A stretch of DNA of 42,337 nucleotides from Bacteroidales bacterium (GTDB taxonomy: Bacteria > Bacteroidota > Bacteroidia > Bacteroidales > Marinilabiliaceae): assembly GCA_024401415.1 (NCBI GenBank), contig JAKSLC010000007.1:1-42337 (forward strand), read 5' to 3'. Shown here piece by piece: positions 1-9,091 of this stretch. How positions within the stretch are numbered: position 1 is the stretch's first letter; each line of letters starts with the position of its first letter. Under the pieces are notes generated by a model. The model was given only the letters and a program-made list of their open reading frames with translations. It was not told where the DNA came from and made no database searches. The position numbers and the translations under genes were made by a program.

Positions 1-944
1 AAGACAAAGAGCGATGTGACAAGAATAAAAGCAGCACATCCGTTCATATTTATTGTGGTGCATATAGGCAATACTACTCGAGAGATACGAGGAGAAACTT
101 TCAGACGTTCCTCTGCCGACTGCATGGTAACAGGCAGCGTGGCGGCAGACGACTTGGTGAAAAGAGCCATAAGCACAGCTGGCACCATTGCGCGGAGAAC
201 CTTGACAGGGTTCAGACCTCGTGCGATGAGGAACAGAGGCAAGACTATGAAGAACTGCACTGCATTACCTCCTATGATGACTGCCACATACTTTCCCAGA
301 GACTCAATGGCTACGCCTGCAGAGACCTGCACCGAGAGCTGAGCAGCGAAAGCGACAATACCCAGAGGCAAGGTCCATATCAGACCACGGATAAGAGTGA
401 AGATGACAGCCTGTATGCCAAGGAAGCCCTTGACTACTATACTCTTCTCCTCGGATTCAGGCATCTTGGCAAGTGCTATACCCACAGCAAAAGCTATTAT
501 GAGTACCGACAAGACATTACCCTCCAATATAGGACGAAGTATATTATTCGGCACTACTGAGATAAAATGCTCACTATAACTGAGAGAACCAATATTGTCT
601 GGCACGTCGCTATTGCCTCTGCTTATCAATTCGGCAGGCAGATTACCCGGATCAATGATCACGTACAATGCCAAGCCTACGAGAGCGGCAAAGAATGTAG
701 TGAGAAGCGTGTAGGTTATGGTATGGCGGAATACACGTCCTGTCTCCTTCTGGTTACCGAAAGATGCCAAGGTAGTGACTACAGCCAAAGCTACTGTAGG
801 GACTGCCAATACCTGAAACAGGCGCACATACACCGTAGCTATGAAATCAGCGCCGTCATTTATCCAACCTATGTTGAGTAAACCAATAGCAGCACCCAAT
901 ACGAGCGCTGCTATCCAAATGATTATTTGTTTCTTATCGTTCAT
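1..944 (-). CDS. Dicarboxylate/amino-acid:cation symporter (DAACS family), 3' end outside window
   Basis: The minus strand from ATG at 944 stays open to the window edge (314 codons), so the C-terminus is missing. The translation is very hydrophobic, with successive membrane segments starting near residue 7. It carries the two family signatures: a serine-rich re-entrant loop reading FTKSSAATLPVT, and a downstream NMNGCA, corresponding to the NMdG substrate/cation-binding motif. Members of this family (GltP, DctA, SstT) import glutamate, aspartate, C4-dicarboxylates or serine/threonine with Na+ or H+ across the inner membrane. The substrate cannot be told from the sequence; the canonical NMDGTA is NMNGCA here. 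A -7-like box lies only 4 nt upstream of the ATG. Family call is secure, substrate is not. Confidence 0.93.
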   Translation of the reverse strand, partial: MNDKKQIIIWIAALVLGAAIGLLNIGWINDGADFIATVYVRLFQVLAVPTVALAVVTTLASFGNQKETGRVFRHTITYTLLTTFFAALVGLALYVIIDPGNLPAELISRGNSDVPDNIGSLSYSEHFISVVPNNILRPILEGNVLSVLIIAFAVGIALAKMPESEEKSIVVKGFLGIQAVIFTLIRGLIWTLPLGIVAFAAQLSVQVSAGVAIESLGKYVAVIIGGNAVQFFIVLPLFLIARGLNPVKVLRAMVPAVLMALFTKSSAATLPVTMQSAEERLKVSPRISRVVLPICTTINMNGCAAFILVTSLFV

Positions 945-948
945 TTAG

Positions 949-956
949 CAAAGGTA
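949..956 (-). promoter_or_regulatory. Bacteroidetes -7 box of the symporter gene
   Basis: The minus strand reads TACCTTTG, a match to the TAnnTTTG -7 consensus of the Bacteroidetes primary sigma factor. It ends 4 nt before the ATG at 944, so transcription would begin at or within a few bases of the start codon and the mRNA could be leaderless. No TTTG element is found at the usual 19-nt spacing. Confidence 0.4.
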
Positions 957-1064
957 GTGTTTTTGAGACAAACATGCTACTTGTGAGAAATTCTCCATTC
1001 GTGAGCGTAATCTATTACAGCGCGCAACTTGTCATAATCATTTGAAATCATATATCTTCTAATC

Positions 1065-1109
1065 CGTACTCGAAAAAGCAAAAAGCCCCCAGATTATCTC
1101 CAGGGGCTT
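1065..1109 (-). terminator. Rho-independent terminator of the LRR protein gene
   Basis: On the minus strand a 7-bp stem (AAGCCCC / GGGGCTT, arms at 1103-1109 and 1083-1089) is followed by a T-rich run. It lies about 25 nt downstream of the stop codon at 1135. Confidence 0.8.
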
Positions 1110-1134
1110 GTTATTATTTATATCTCTCTTATCT

Positions 1135-4100
1135 CTATCTCACTATTACCTTCTTCCCGTTAATAATATTTATACCTCTCTGTGGCACACTCAACTTTCG
1201 TCCCATAATATCATATATTCCCTCTCGTCCTCTCTTTTCATCAACGCCTATCTGCTCAATAGCCGTAGGTTGACCTCCCTCATATTGCACTTTGTCAGAA
1301 GTCAATACAGTACCGTCTGGCATTACCACTTCGCAATAGTAATACATCTCTGTCTCCAGACCTGATGCCGTAACAGCACTCGATGTCTCTCCCTCGAGCA
1401 ATGTAGCTGCTGCTCCAATAATCACATTGCTTATTGTCGCCTGATCGGAACCATCATTCTGAGATCCATCCTTCGAATAGACAAACTTCAATGTCGTATT
1501 CATATCCGACTCGAAGGTGTATTCAAATTTGCCGCTTGCGCTTCCGCTATATGATGAACCAATCTGGTTATTCCCAAGATATATCGTTAGATAGTCATAT
1601 CCCGATTCGCTACTTACACTATAGTCAAATGTCAACTTATCCCCAGCCTTGGCTGTAATATCCATGCTTAGTGTAGACGAACTGCTGTGTACCCCATTAT
1701 TGCCCGATGTCCACACACCTCCGCTCTTGCTCCAGACATAGCTGCCTGTGCTCTGCAGGTCGTTTGTAATATCCTTGGCGCCACCTTCTGATTCCGATAC
1801 ATACCACTTATACTCTACACCAGATACCATCTCACTCAAAGCTACAGATATATTATTTGCCGCAGGCTGTGTCTTGATGTAATATCTGTATGCAAACTTA
1901 GCTGTCAGATTCATATTTGCATCCACAGTTATTACGCGTGGATTGTCTGTGTTGCCATCGCTCCATCTTACGAATTCATAACCATCAGCTGCTATGGCCT
2001 CTATGGTGATTGTCGTTCCGGCTACGTATGTGCCGGCTCCAAGTACCATGCCATTGTCCGATGATGCTATGCTTATCGTATATGTCGAGCCTGCTGTGCC
2101 TGTATATTGCACTTTGTCTGAAGTCAATATAGTCCCGTCTGGCATTATTACTTCGCAATAGTAATACATTTCTGTCTCCAGACCTGACGCCGTCACGGCA
2201 CTCGATGTTTCTCCATCGAGCAGCGTCGCAACATTTTCAATAATCACATTGCTTATTGTCGCTTGGTCGGAACCATTGTTGACAGATCCATCTTTCGAAT
2301 AGACAAACTTCAATGTCGTATTCATATCGCTACTAAAGGTATAGTCAAACTTGCCACTTGCGCTTCCGCTATACGATGAGCCTATCTGCGAATTGCCTAG
2401 ATATATCTTAAGCAAGTCACATCCCGATTCGCTACTTACACTATAGTCAAATGTCAACTTATCCCCAGCCTTAGCTGTGATATCCATGCTTAGTGTAGAC
2501 GAACTGTTGTTGACCCCCTTATTGCCCGATGTCCACACACCACCGCTCTTGCTCCAAGCATAGCTGCCTGTGCTTTGCAGATCATTTGTAATATCCTTGA
2601 CACCACCTTCTGTTTCTGATACATACCACTTATACTCTACGCCAGATACCATCTCACTCAATGCTACAGATATATTATTAGCTGCAGGCTGTGTCTTGAT
2701 GTAATATCTGTATGCAAACTTAGCGGTCAGATTCACAGCCTCTGTTACTGTCATCGTGCGAGGATTCTGTTTGTTGCCGTCGCTCCATTCTACGAACAAA
2801 TAGTTTTCCGCAGGTACAGCCTCCAATGTTGCCGTACTGTTCTTGTCATAGCCGTTCGACCCCTTCACTGTTCCCATGCCTGCGCACTCTGGGTCAACAG
2901 TGGCTGTCACCTTATATCTTGGCAATAGGTCATCCTCAATCCTGAACTCTTTCCACTGGTCTGCAGCCTCATAATCTGACTTTGTTCCCTCTGGCACATG
3001 TAGCGTGCACTCCAGTTTGTCTATGTCATCTAGCGCCTCTGTACCGACAGCCGCTGGTAGAATTGAATGTGACTTGAAGTCCCATAATGCCGTACAGTCC
3101 GAGAATGCCTCGGCACCAATGCTCTCTACGCTTATGCCGACCTCAAAATTGGCTAGGGCAATGTCTCCCGAGAACACATAGGTGCCAATAGTTTTCACAC
3201 CATCTGAGAGATATACATCTTTCAAACTTTTGCAATTGTAAAATGCATAATCAGGTATAGTTGTAACGTTCAAGCTTGTCATTACCGTTTCAAGATTGTT
3301 GTTGCTACTGAAAGGTGAAAATTTACTCATTGAGTAAGTGACATTTCTGCCCATATATATATTCTTCACACTAGGGAATCTACAGGCAAGACTTATAGCT
3401 GTCTCGCTATCCTCAAATGTCAAGTCACCAATAGATGTACAATTATCAAATGCTCCCGAAGCTATGCTCGTTACATTTGCAGGAATTGTCAGCGAGGCAA
3501 GTTTACTGCAGTTTTCGAATGCATAACTTCCTATACTTGTCAATGCATCATTAAGTTCAACAGATGTCATACTCGAGCAATAACAAAAACAGCTATTGCC
3601 AACTGATGTTATCTTCTTGCCGAACTTAATATTCTCCACGCTCGAACAACCATAGAAGCAGCTGCCTCCTATGCTCGTTATCTTGTCTCCAAGTTTTATA
3701 TTAGTAGCGCCGCCACAACCTTTGAACGCACTTCCTCCAATGGTTCCATTATTGGAAGCGGTAATAGCTGTAGCTGAAGTACAGCCACTGAACGCATAAT
3801 CACCAATAGTTGTAACACTATTATCCACATCGATTGCTGTCGCGCTTGAATTATAGAAAGCGTATTTCTCTATCTCGCCCTCATTCTTGAGTACCAAATC
3901 CGACAATGCCTTGCATCCATACGCTGCATACATATTAACATTGTTCACCTTGAAGTCATATTGTATGCCTGTCGAGTTGGTGTATTTCACTGTCGGACCA
4001 ATAGCGGAATTGACCGTTTCTGCCGCATAATCCACATCCACCATGTCACATGTTCTCTGGCTCATCGAGGTAGGAATATACTTCACTCCGTCTACCTCAA

Positions 4101-4779
4101 ACATCGAACTGAGCAATGAATATACCTTGTGTGTGCCCGACACACCATAATACGAACCATTGTTTACCGTATAATAAACCTTGCAATTACTAAACGCACT
4201 AGAACCTATCGATAGCTTTGTATTAGTCAGGAAGAATGCCTTAGTTACGTTATAGAACGCCCTTTCGCCAATCGCCGTCACCCTGCTAGGAATCACCACA
4301 CTGGTCAACCCACTGCAGCCATAGAACGCATAAGAGCCAATCGACGTCACACTGCTAGGAATCGTGACACTGGTCAACCCACTGCAGCCATAGAACGTAT
4401 TATCGTCTATCGCCGTCACCCTGCTAGGAATCACCACACTGGTCAACCCACTGCAGCCTCTGAACGCCCCAGTGTATATCGCCGTCACACTGCTAGGAAT
4501 CACGACACTGGTCAACCCACTGCAGCCTCTGAACGCCCCAGAGTTAATCGACGTCACACTGTACGTCTTCCCACTGTATGTCACACTCTCTGGAATAACA
4601 ACAGCTCCGCTATACTCGTTCGAATAATAGCTATCCGAGCTGCCTCTATAACTCACGCTGACCGTCAGATCAGTCGATGACGTAATCACATAGTAGATCC
4701 CATCTACTTCAAAATCATGCGCCCAAGCAGATATACCTGCTAAAAGGGCTAACACAAGTGTTGTTAGTTTTTGTTTCAT
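1135..4779 (-). CDS. BspA-like leucine-rich-repeat surface protein with type IX-style C-terminal tail
   Basis: A 1214-residue secreted protein. The start at 4779 was chosen because it begins a clear signal peptide (MKQKLTTLVLALLAGISAWA); the open frame continues upstream to 4962 but runs through a terminator and a structured RNA. Residues about 70-175 hold five nearly identical 23-residue LRR_5/BspA repeats (CSGLTSVVIPS), and about 290-575 hold more diverged ones. Two divergent InlB-B-like modules (EWSDGN / RWSDGN cores) follow near 620-690 and 895-960, each leading into a duplicated module of about 200 residues. The end (IYDIMGRKL...GINIINGKKVIVR) resembles the type-A sorting domain of T9SS cargo. 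Such proteins act at the cell surface in adhesion; the ligand is unknown. It has its own downstream terminator. Confidence 0.88.
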   Translation of the reverse strand: MKQKLTTLVLALLAGISAWAHDFEVDGIYYVITSSTDLTVSVSYRGSSDSYYSNEYSGAVVIPESVTYSGKTYSVTSINSGAFRGCSGLTSVVIPSSVTAIYTGAFRGCSGLTSVVIPSRVTAIDDNTFYGCSGLTSVTIPSSVTSIGSYAFYGCSGLTSVVIPSRVTAIGERAFYNVTKAFFLTNTKLSIGSSAFSNCKVYYTVNNGSYYGVSGTHKVYSLLSSMFEVDGVKYIPTSMSQRTCDMVDVDYAAETVNSAIGPTVKYTNSTGIQYDFKVNNVNMYAAYGCKALSDLVLKNEGEIEKYAFYNSSATAIDVDNSVTTIGDYAFSGCTSATAITASNNGTIGGSAFKGCGGATNIKLGDKITSIGGSCFYGCSSVENIKFGKKITSVGNSCFCYCSSMTSVELNDALTSIGSYAFENCSKLASLTIPANVTSIASGAFDNCTSIGDLTFEDSETAISLACRFPSVKNIYMGRNVTYSMSKFSPFSSNNNLETVMTSLNVTTIPDYAFYNCKSLKDVYLSDGVKTIGTYVFSGDIALANFEVGISVESIGAEAFSDCTALWDFKSHSILPAAVGTEALDDIDKLECTLHVPEGTKSDYEAADQWKEFRIEDDLLPRYKVTATVDPECAGMGTVKGSNGYDKNSTATLEAVPAENYLFVEWSDGNKQNPRTMTVTEAVNLTAKFAYRYYIKTQPAANNISVALSEMVSGVEYKWYVSETEGGVKDITNDLQSTGSYAWSKSGGVWTSGNKGVNNSSSTLSMDITAKAGDKLTFDYSVSSESGCDLLKIYLGNSQIGSSYSGSASGKFDYTFSSDMNTTLKFVYSKDGSVNNGSDQATISNVIIENVATLLDGETSSAVTASGLETEMYYYCEVIMPDGTILTSDKVQYTGTAGSTYTISIASSDNGMVLGAGTYVAGTTITIEAIAADGYEFVRWSDGNTDNPRVITVDANMNLTAKFAYRYYIKTQPAANNISVALSEMVSGVEYKWYVSESEGGAKDITNDLQSTGSYVWSKSGGVWTSGNNGVHSSSSTLSMDITAKAGDKLTFDYSVSSESGYDYLTIYLGNNQIGSSYSGSASGKFEYTFESDMNTTLKFVYSKDGSQNDGSDQATISNVIIGAAATLLEGETSSAVTASGLETEMYYYCEVVMPDGTVLTSDKVQYEGGQPTAIEQIGVDEKRGREGIYDIMGRKLSVPQRGINIINGKKVIVR
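1284..2733 (-). repeat. Large direct duplication (two copies of about 628 bp) inside the LRR gene
   Basis: Bases 1284-1911 and 2106-2733 are near-identical copies offset by 822 bp (274 codons). Each encodes the module running from RYYIKTQPAANNISVALSE to TSDKVQY. The spacer between copies encodes the second InlB-like module, so the real unit is InlB-like module plus following domain. High nucleotide identity indicates a recent duplication or ongoing gene conversion. Confidence 0.85.
4265..4560 (-). repeat. 69-bp tandem repeats encoding the N-terminal LRR block
   Basis: Repeats with a 69-bp (23-codon) period each encode a unit ending in GCSGLTSVVIPS or a close variant. Several adjacent units are almost identical at nucleotide level, so copy number could vary between strains. 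Confidence 0.8.
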
Positions 4780-4823
4780 GCTGTATATTTTATTTATAGT
4801 AATTCTCACCACCCATATACACA

Positions 4824-4862
4824 CAAAAAAGCGTGGAGTCATTCTCTGACTGTCCACGCTTT
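4824..4862 (-). terminator. Rho-independent terminator after the 6S-like RNA
   Basis: On the minus strand a 10-bp perfect stem (AAAGCGTGGA at 4862-4853, TCCACGCTTT at 4837-4828) is followed by a T run. It sits 5 nt beyond the closing stem of the structured RNA and about 45 nt upstream of the LRR start, insulating the two units. Confidence 0.8.
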
Positions 4863-4867
4863 GAGGT

Positions 4868-5044
4868 CTTAGGAAACCTTTGTTATAGACAGATACAGAG
4901 AGACATCCACGCTGATAAGTATATATGTACTCCCACAGGCGTACCACGAGCCATAAGCCCATAGCACACCCTCAGGAGGTATATACCTTCCCGTGACGTC
5001 TATCTCTACCTCGTCGTTGATAACAAATTCTGAAAGTTCCTAAG
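4868..5044 (-). ncRNA. 6S-like long-hairpin RNA (candidate SsrS)
   Basis: The 177-nt minus-strand segment folds by eye into one long interrupted hairpin. CTTAGGAA (5044-5037) pairs with TTCCTAAG (4875-4868), and TTTGTTAT (5027-5020) pairs with ATAACAAA (4886-4879). Further in, a stretch of about 15 positions around AGATAGACGTC pairs with GATGTCTCTCTGTATC with a few mismatches, then GTATATA with TATATAC, CTCC with GGAG, and GTGTGC with GTACGC around an apical loop. A strong terminator follows directly. Length and rod-like shape fit 6S RNA, which binds RNA polymerase holoenzyme by mimicking an open promoter. No covariance search was possible; the structure is solid, the family name is inference. 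Confidence 0.5.
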
Positions 5045-5267
5045 TTTCAAAGCGTCAACCGACAGGCGATTTATAGCGCCATTCTTATGTATATCATATT
5101 TCCACACCCACACCGTCCCGTCGGACTATGCCCTCAGCGTGGAGATACGTCGCAATTCTACGAAAAACCTCTTTTTTGGTTGTGGCAAAATAAAATAATC
5201 TCATTGCGTAAAACATGTATACCATATTCAACACTCAGTATTGTACTACGCACCCCCAAACAAAAAA
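5045..5267. other. Gene-free interval between the 6S-like RNA and the trpB terminator
   Basis: No convincing gene was found. The minus-strand portion nearest the RNA should contain its promoter, but no clean TTTG-N19-TAnnTTTG pair was recognised; CTTTG just before the first stem base is the nearest resemblance. A short GCGC...GC inverted repeat lies near 5066-5085. Confidence 0.4.
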
Positions 5268-5289
5268 AGGCCAGCCCCAAGGCCAGCCT
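5268..5289 (-). terminator. Rho-independent terminator of trpB
   Basis: On the minus strand AGGCTGGCC, a TTGG loop and GGCTGGCCT form a 9-bp stem with two G-T wobbles, followed by seven T. It is 26 nt downstream of the trpB stop. Confidence 0.85.
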
Positions 5290-5314
5290 CTTTCTATCTG
5301 ATTCATATCTTCTC

Positions 5315-6688
5315 TTACAAATCAACCTTTGGCATACTTGCCCAGCCTTTCTGTATATCTTCGTCTGTTGGGATATAGTCTCCCATCTCGCCGTCGTTAT
5401 ACTTCTGGTAAGCTACAAGGTCAAAGTAGCCTGTACCTGTCAAGCCGAAGAGTATCTTCTTCTTCTCGCCTGTCTGCTTGCACTTCAATGCCTCGTCAAT
5501 AGCTACACGGATAGCATGCGAACTCTCTGGAGCAGGGAGCAAGCCCTCTACCCTGGCAAACATCGTAGCTGCCTCGAATACGCTTGTCTGCTCTACTGCT
5601 ACTGCTTCCATCATGCCCTGGTCGTATAGCTCCGACAATGTAGGACACATTCCATGGAATCTCAGGCCACCGGCATGACTGGCTGATGGAATGAACCCGG
5701 AACCAAGGGTGTACATCTTTGCCAATGGGCAGATCTTTCCTGTATCGCAGAAGTCGTATGCGTATTTACCACGAGTAAAGCTTGGACAGGAGGCTGGCTC
5801 TACAGCAATAATCCTGTAGTCGTTCTCGCCACGTAACTTCTCTCGCATAAATGGAGCAATAAGTCCGCCAAGGTTTGAACCGCCACCAGCACAGCCGATA
5901 ATCATATCTGGCTTGATACCGTATTTGTCAAGAGCAGCTTTTGCCTCAAGGCCTATCACACTCTGATGCAGCAATACCTGATTCAATACCGAGCCTAGTA
6001 CATATCTGTACCCTTCTGTAGATGTGGCAACCTCTACTGCCTCTGAAATAGCACAGCCAAGTGAACCTGTAGTGCCTGGGAACTCTGCCAATATCTTACG
6101 GCCTATCTCTGTGGTATTTGATGGCGAAGGGGTAACTGTAGCGCCGTATGTTCTCATTACCTCTCTGCGGAATGGTTTCTGCTCGTATGAGCATTTTACC
6201 ATGTATACCTTACAGTCCAAGCCAAGATATGCCGATGCCATAGAGAGCGCTGTACCCCACTGGCCAGCACCTGTCTCTGTCGTGACGCCCTTAAGGCCTT
6301 GCTTCTTTGCATAATAAGCCTGCGCAATAGCTGAATTGAGCTTATGGCTGCCTGATGTGTTGTTTCCCTCAAACTTATAATATATCTCTGCTGGGGTATC
6401 AAGATATTTCTCAAGACAGTAAGCACGAACCACTGGCGAAGGACGGTACATCTTGTAGAAATCTCTGATCTCTTTTGGTATGTCAATAAATGGAGTATTC
6501 TCGTCCAACTCTTGCTCTACAAGCTCTTTGCAGAATACAACGCTGAGCTCCTCTGCCGTCAATGGCTTCAATGTAGCTGGATTAAGTAGTGGTGCTGGCT
6601 TCTTCTTCATGTCAGCACGAAGATTATACCATTGGGTAGGAATCTCATCCTCCGACAGGTATATCTTGTAAGGTATCTCCTGACTCAT
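5315..6688 (-). CDS. trpB: TrpB2-type tryptophan synthase beta chain (PLP enzyme)
   Basis: The 457-residue product belongs to the long TrpB2 branch of tryptophan synthase beta subunits, which joins indole (or a related nucleophile) to L-serine. The PLP lysine is in GSHKLNSA. ETGAGQWG supplies the serine-binding loop and GCAGGGSNLGG the phosphate-binding glycine loop. The N-terminus is longer than in TrpB1, as usual for TrpB2, and no trpA or other trp gene is adjacent. TrpB2 enzymes are often found alone and are thought to salvage indole. Start is ATG with a -7 box about 40 nt upstream and a strong terminator downstream, so the gene is probably monocistronic. Confidence 0.95.
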   Translation of the reverse strand: MSQEIPYKIYLSEDEIPTQWYNLRADMKKKPAPLLNPATLKPLTAEELSVVFCKELVEQELDENTPFIDIPKEIRDFYKMYRPSPVVRAYCLEKYLDTPAEIYYKFEGNNTSGSHKLNSAIAQAYYAKKQGLKGVTTETGAGQWGTALSMASAYLGLDCKVYMVKCSYEQKPFRREVMRTYGATVTPSPSNTTEIGRKILAEFPGTTGSLGCAISEAVEVATSTEGYRYVLGSVLNQVLLHQSVIGLEAKAALDKYGIKPDMIIGCAGGGSNLGGLIAPFMREKLRGENDYRIIAVEPASCPSFTRGKYAYDFCDTGKICPLAKMYTLGSGFIPSASHAGGLRFHGMCPTLSELYDQGMMEAVAVEQTSVFEAATMFARVEGLLPAPESSHAIRVAIDEALKCKQTGEKKKILFGLTGTGYFDLVAYQKYNDGEMGDYIPTDEDIQKGWASMPKVDL

Positions 6689-6725
6689 GTTTTTATGACT
6701 ATGTTATGTGTGTGAATATTAAGCG

Positions 6726-6733
6726 CAAATGTA
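6726..6733 (-). promoter_or_regulatory. Bacteroidetes -7 box of trpB
   Basis: The minus strand reads TACATTTG, matching TAnnTTTG, 37 nt upstream of the trpB ATG. No TTTG was found 19 nt further upstream. Confidence 0.5.
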
Positions 6734-6745
6734 ACACTATTTTAC

Positions 6746-6775
6746 AATTTCTGAATCGAGTATGATTCAGGAATT
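6746..6775. repeat. 12-bp inverted repeat upstream of the trpB promoter
   Basis: AATTTCTGAATC (6746-6757) and GATTCAGGAATT (6764-6775) form a stem with one wobble around a 6-nt loop. It lies between the esterase stop and the trpB -7 box. It could be a weak terminator for the esterase or an operator for trpB; there is no clear T run in either direction. Confidence 0.4.
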
Positions 6776-6890
6776 ATTTACTATGACGTATGTCTTTATT
6801 GTGAGGTTGTATATACGTTATTCTTCAGCTCTTGAAAAGTCTTTTATTACGCTCTACAACAATGCTTTTATTCTTCTCTGTTTCCTTCCT

Positions 6891-8129
<1,239 letters not shown>

Positions 8130-8263
8130 TTAGTCTCTTTGCTAGCCAATTGTTTTATGCACTTTCTCTTCTCCATACTCCGCGTATCATCATTTTCATT
8201 TCTCTACTCTCCCTCTATATAACTCCGTTCAAATGGTTAATAATTAGTTGTTTAACCTATCCC

Positions 8264-8824
8264 TCACGCCGCCAGCCTCATCAGCTCTTCTCTATACTCT
8301 TCCACACTGTCAAACCTCACCCAGAAGAATATATTGCCTTCCCTGAATATCCTCATGTCTTCTGCCGTGGCGTAGGCTCCGTTGCTCATCTGTCTCGGTA
8401 TTCGGTCTGTCCCTCTGCCCTCGTCTCTCAGATGCTGTAGCCCCGACTGCCCGTAGCTCTTTCTCCCGGTCGCCTCTCTGCTCACTACTTCTCTCAACTC
8501 TTCTCCATGTTCTCTCAGCATCTTGTAGTAAAAGGATACAGCGCCTCTGTACGCTCCGCGTTTCTTGTGCTTTCGGGCATATCTCTCCCAATGTCTGACC
8601 CTGTTCCAAGACTTCATATCATCTTGCGCAAGCTTCTGTGCGTCAGCAAACATGTCACGCAATGCACGTTGCTTTTTCGAAACGTCCATCGCTATAAGTT
8701 TATATCTCTTTCCTGGATAGCGCTTAATGAAAATACTCCGCCCACTTATCCGGGCGTCCGAGCTGGCTCTGCTCTTCCTCCGCGCCAATGTCACCATCTT
8801 ATATCTAATCTCGAGTGATCCCAT
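8264..8824 (-). CDS. Hypothetical basic protein
   Basis: Not recognised with certainty. The frame is open from 8887, but the first codon there is TTG; the first ATG is at 8824, giving 186 residues. The product is strongly basic and rich in Arg and Lys, with no signal peptide or membrane segment. A central stretch (SKKQRALRDMFADAQKLA) resembles a motif in small Bacteroidales proteins of unknown function that begin with an SSKQxxLRxxFAxAQ-like pattern; this is recalled, not searched. No terminator was found downstream. It shares neither promoter nor theme with its neighbours. It may be a chance long frame, but the motif and length argue for a real gene. Confidence 0.45.
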   Translation of the reverse strand: MGSLEIRYKMVTLARRKSRASSDARISGRSIFIKRYPGKRYKLIAMDVSKKQRALRDMFADAQKLAQDDMKSWNRVRHWERYARKHKKRGAYRGAVSFYYKMLREHGEELREVVSREATGRKSYGQSGLQHLRDEGRGTDRIPRQMSNGAYATAEDMRIFREGNIFFWVRFDSVEEYREELMRLAA

Positions 8825-8907
8825 ATCATATCTGTTTAATGTTAACGCCACGTTATACGCCTCTCGACCCCAAATGTTACGTCCCAAGTAAAAAAATTAC
8901 GAGTAAC

Positions 8908-8922
8908 AAGGGTGTACCCTTA
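8908..8922. repeat. Short palindrome AAGGGT/ACCCTT
   Basis: The 14-base palindrome AAGGGTGTACCCTT lies in the gap between the hypothetical gene and the deoC terminator. Function unknown; too short to call a terminator. Confidence 0.3.
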
Positions 8923-8946
8923 TACTAGCCCGAGACTAGATCGGAC

Positions 8947-9001
8947 GCTGCCTATACGCTGCCCATACGCAGAATTGATGTTGCCTATATGCAGCCTGTG
9001 C
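8947..9001. repeat. Five 11-bp-period degenerate repeats
   Basis: Five consecutive 11-bp units: GCTGCCTATAC, GCTGCCCATAC, GCAGAATTGAT, GTTGCCTATAT, GCAGCCTGTGC. Units 1, 2 and 4 are closely related and the other two keep only the leading G. The period is close to one helical turn, so equivalent bases face the same side of the DNA. They lie just past the deoC terminator. Confidence 0.6.
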
Positions 9002-9012
9002 CCTTTTCAAAA

Positions 9013-9050
9013 TAAACACGCCCTCTCCTGATTTGGAAAGGGCGTGTTTA
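9013..9050. terminator. Bidirectional-looking terminator downstream of deoC
   Basis: AAACACGCCCT (9014-9024) and AGGGCGTGTTT (9039-9049) form a perfect 11-bp stem with a 14-nt loop and flanking T/A runs. It is about 40 nt beyond the deoC stop at 9092. Confidence 0.85.
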
Positions 9051-9091
9051 TATTTACTGTCATTCTCTCTATTGGGAACGGCTTCTGTGTA

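Noticed and set aside
4780..4962. N-terminal extension of the LRR protein frame to 4962
   Set aside because: It runs through a terminator hairpin and the 6S-like RNA, and the signal peptide begins at 4779.
5087..5629. Plus-strand open frame across the trpB terminator
   Set aside because: It is antisense to trpB and its terminator and has no recognisable protein features.
8825..8887. TTG start for the hypothetical protein at 8887
   Set aside because: An ATG is available at 8824; nothing supports use of the rare codon here, although the longer form cannot be excluded.
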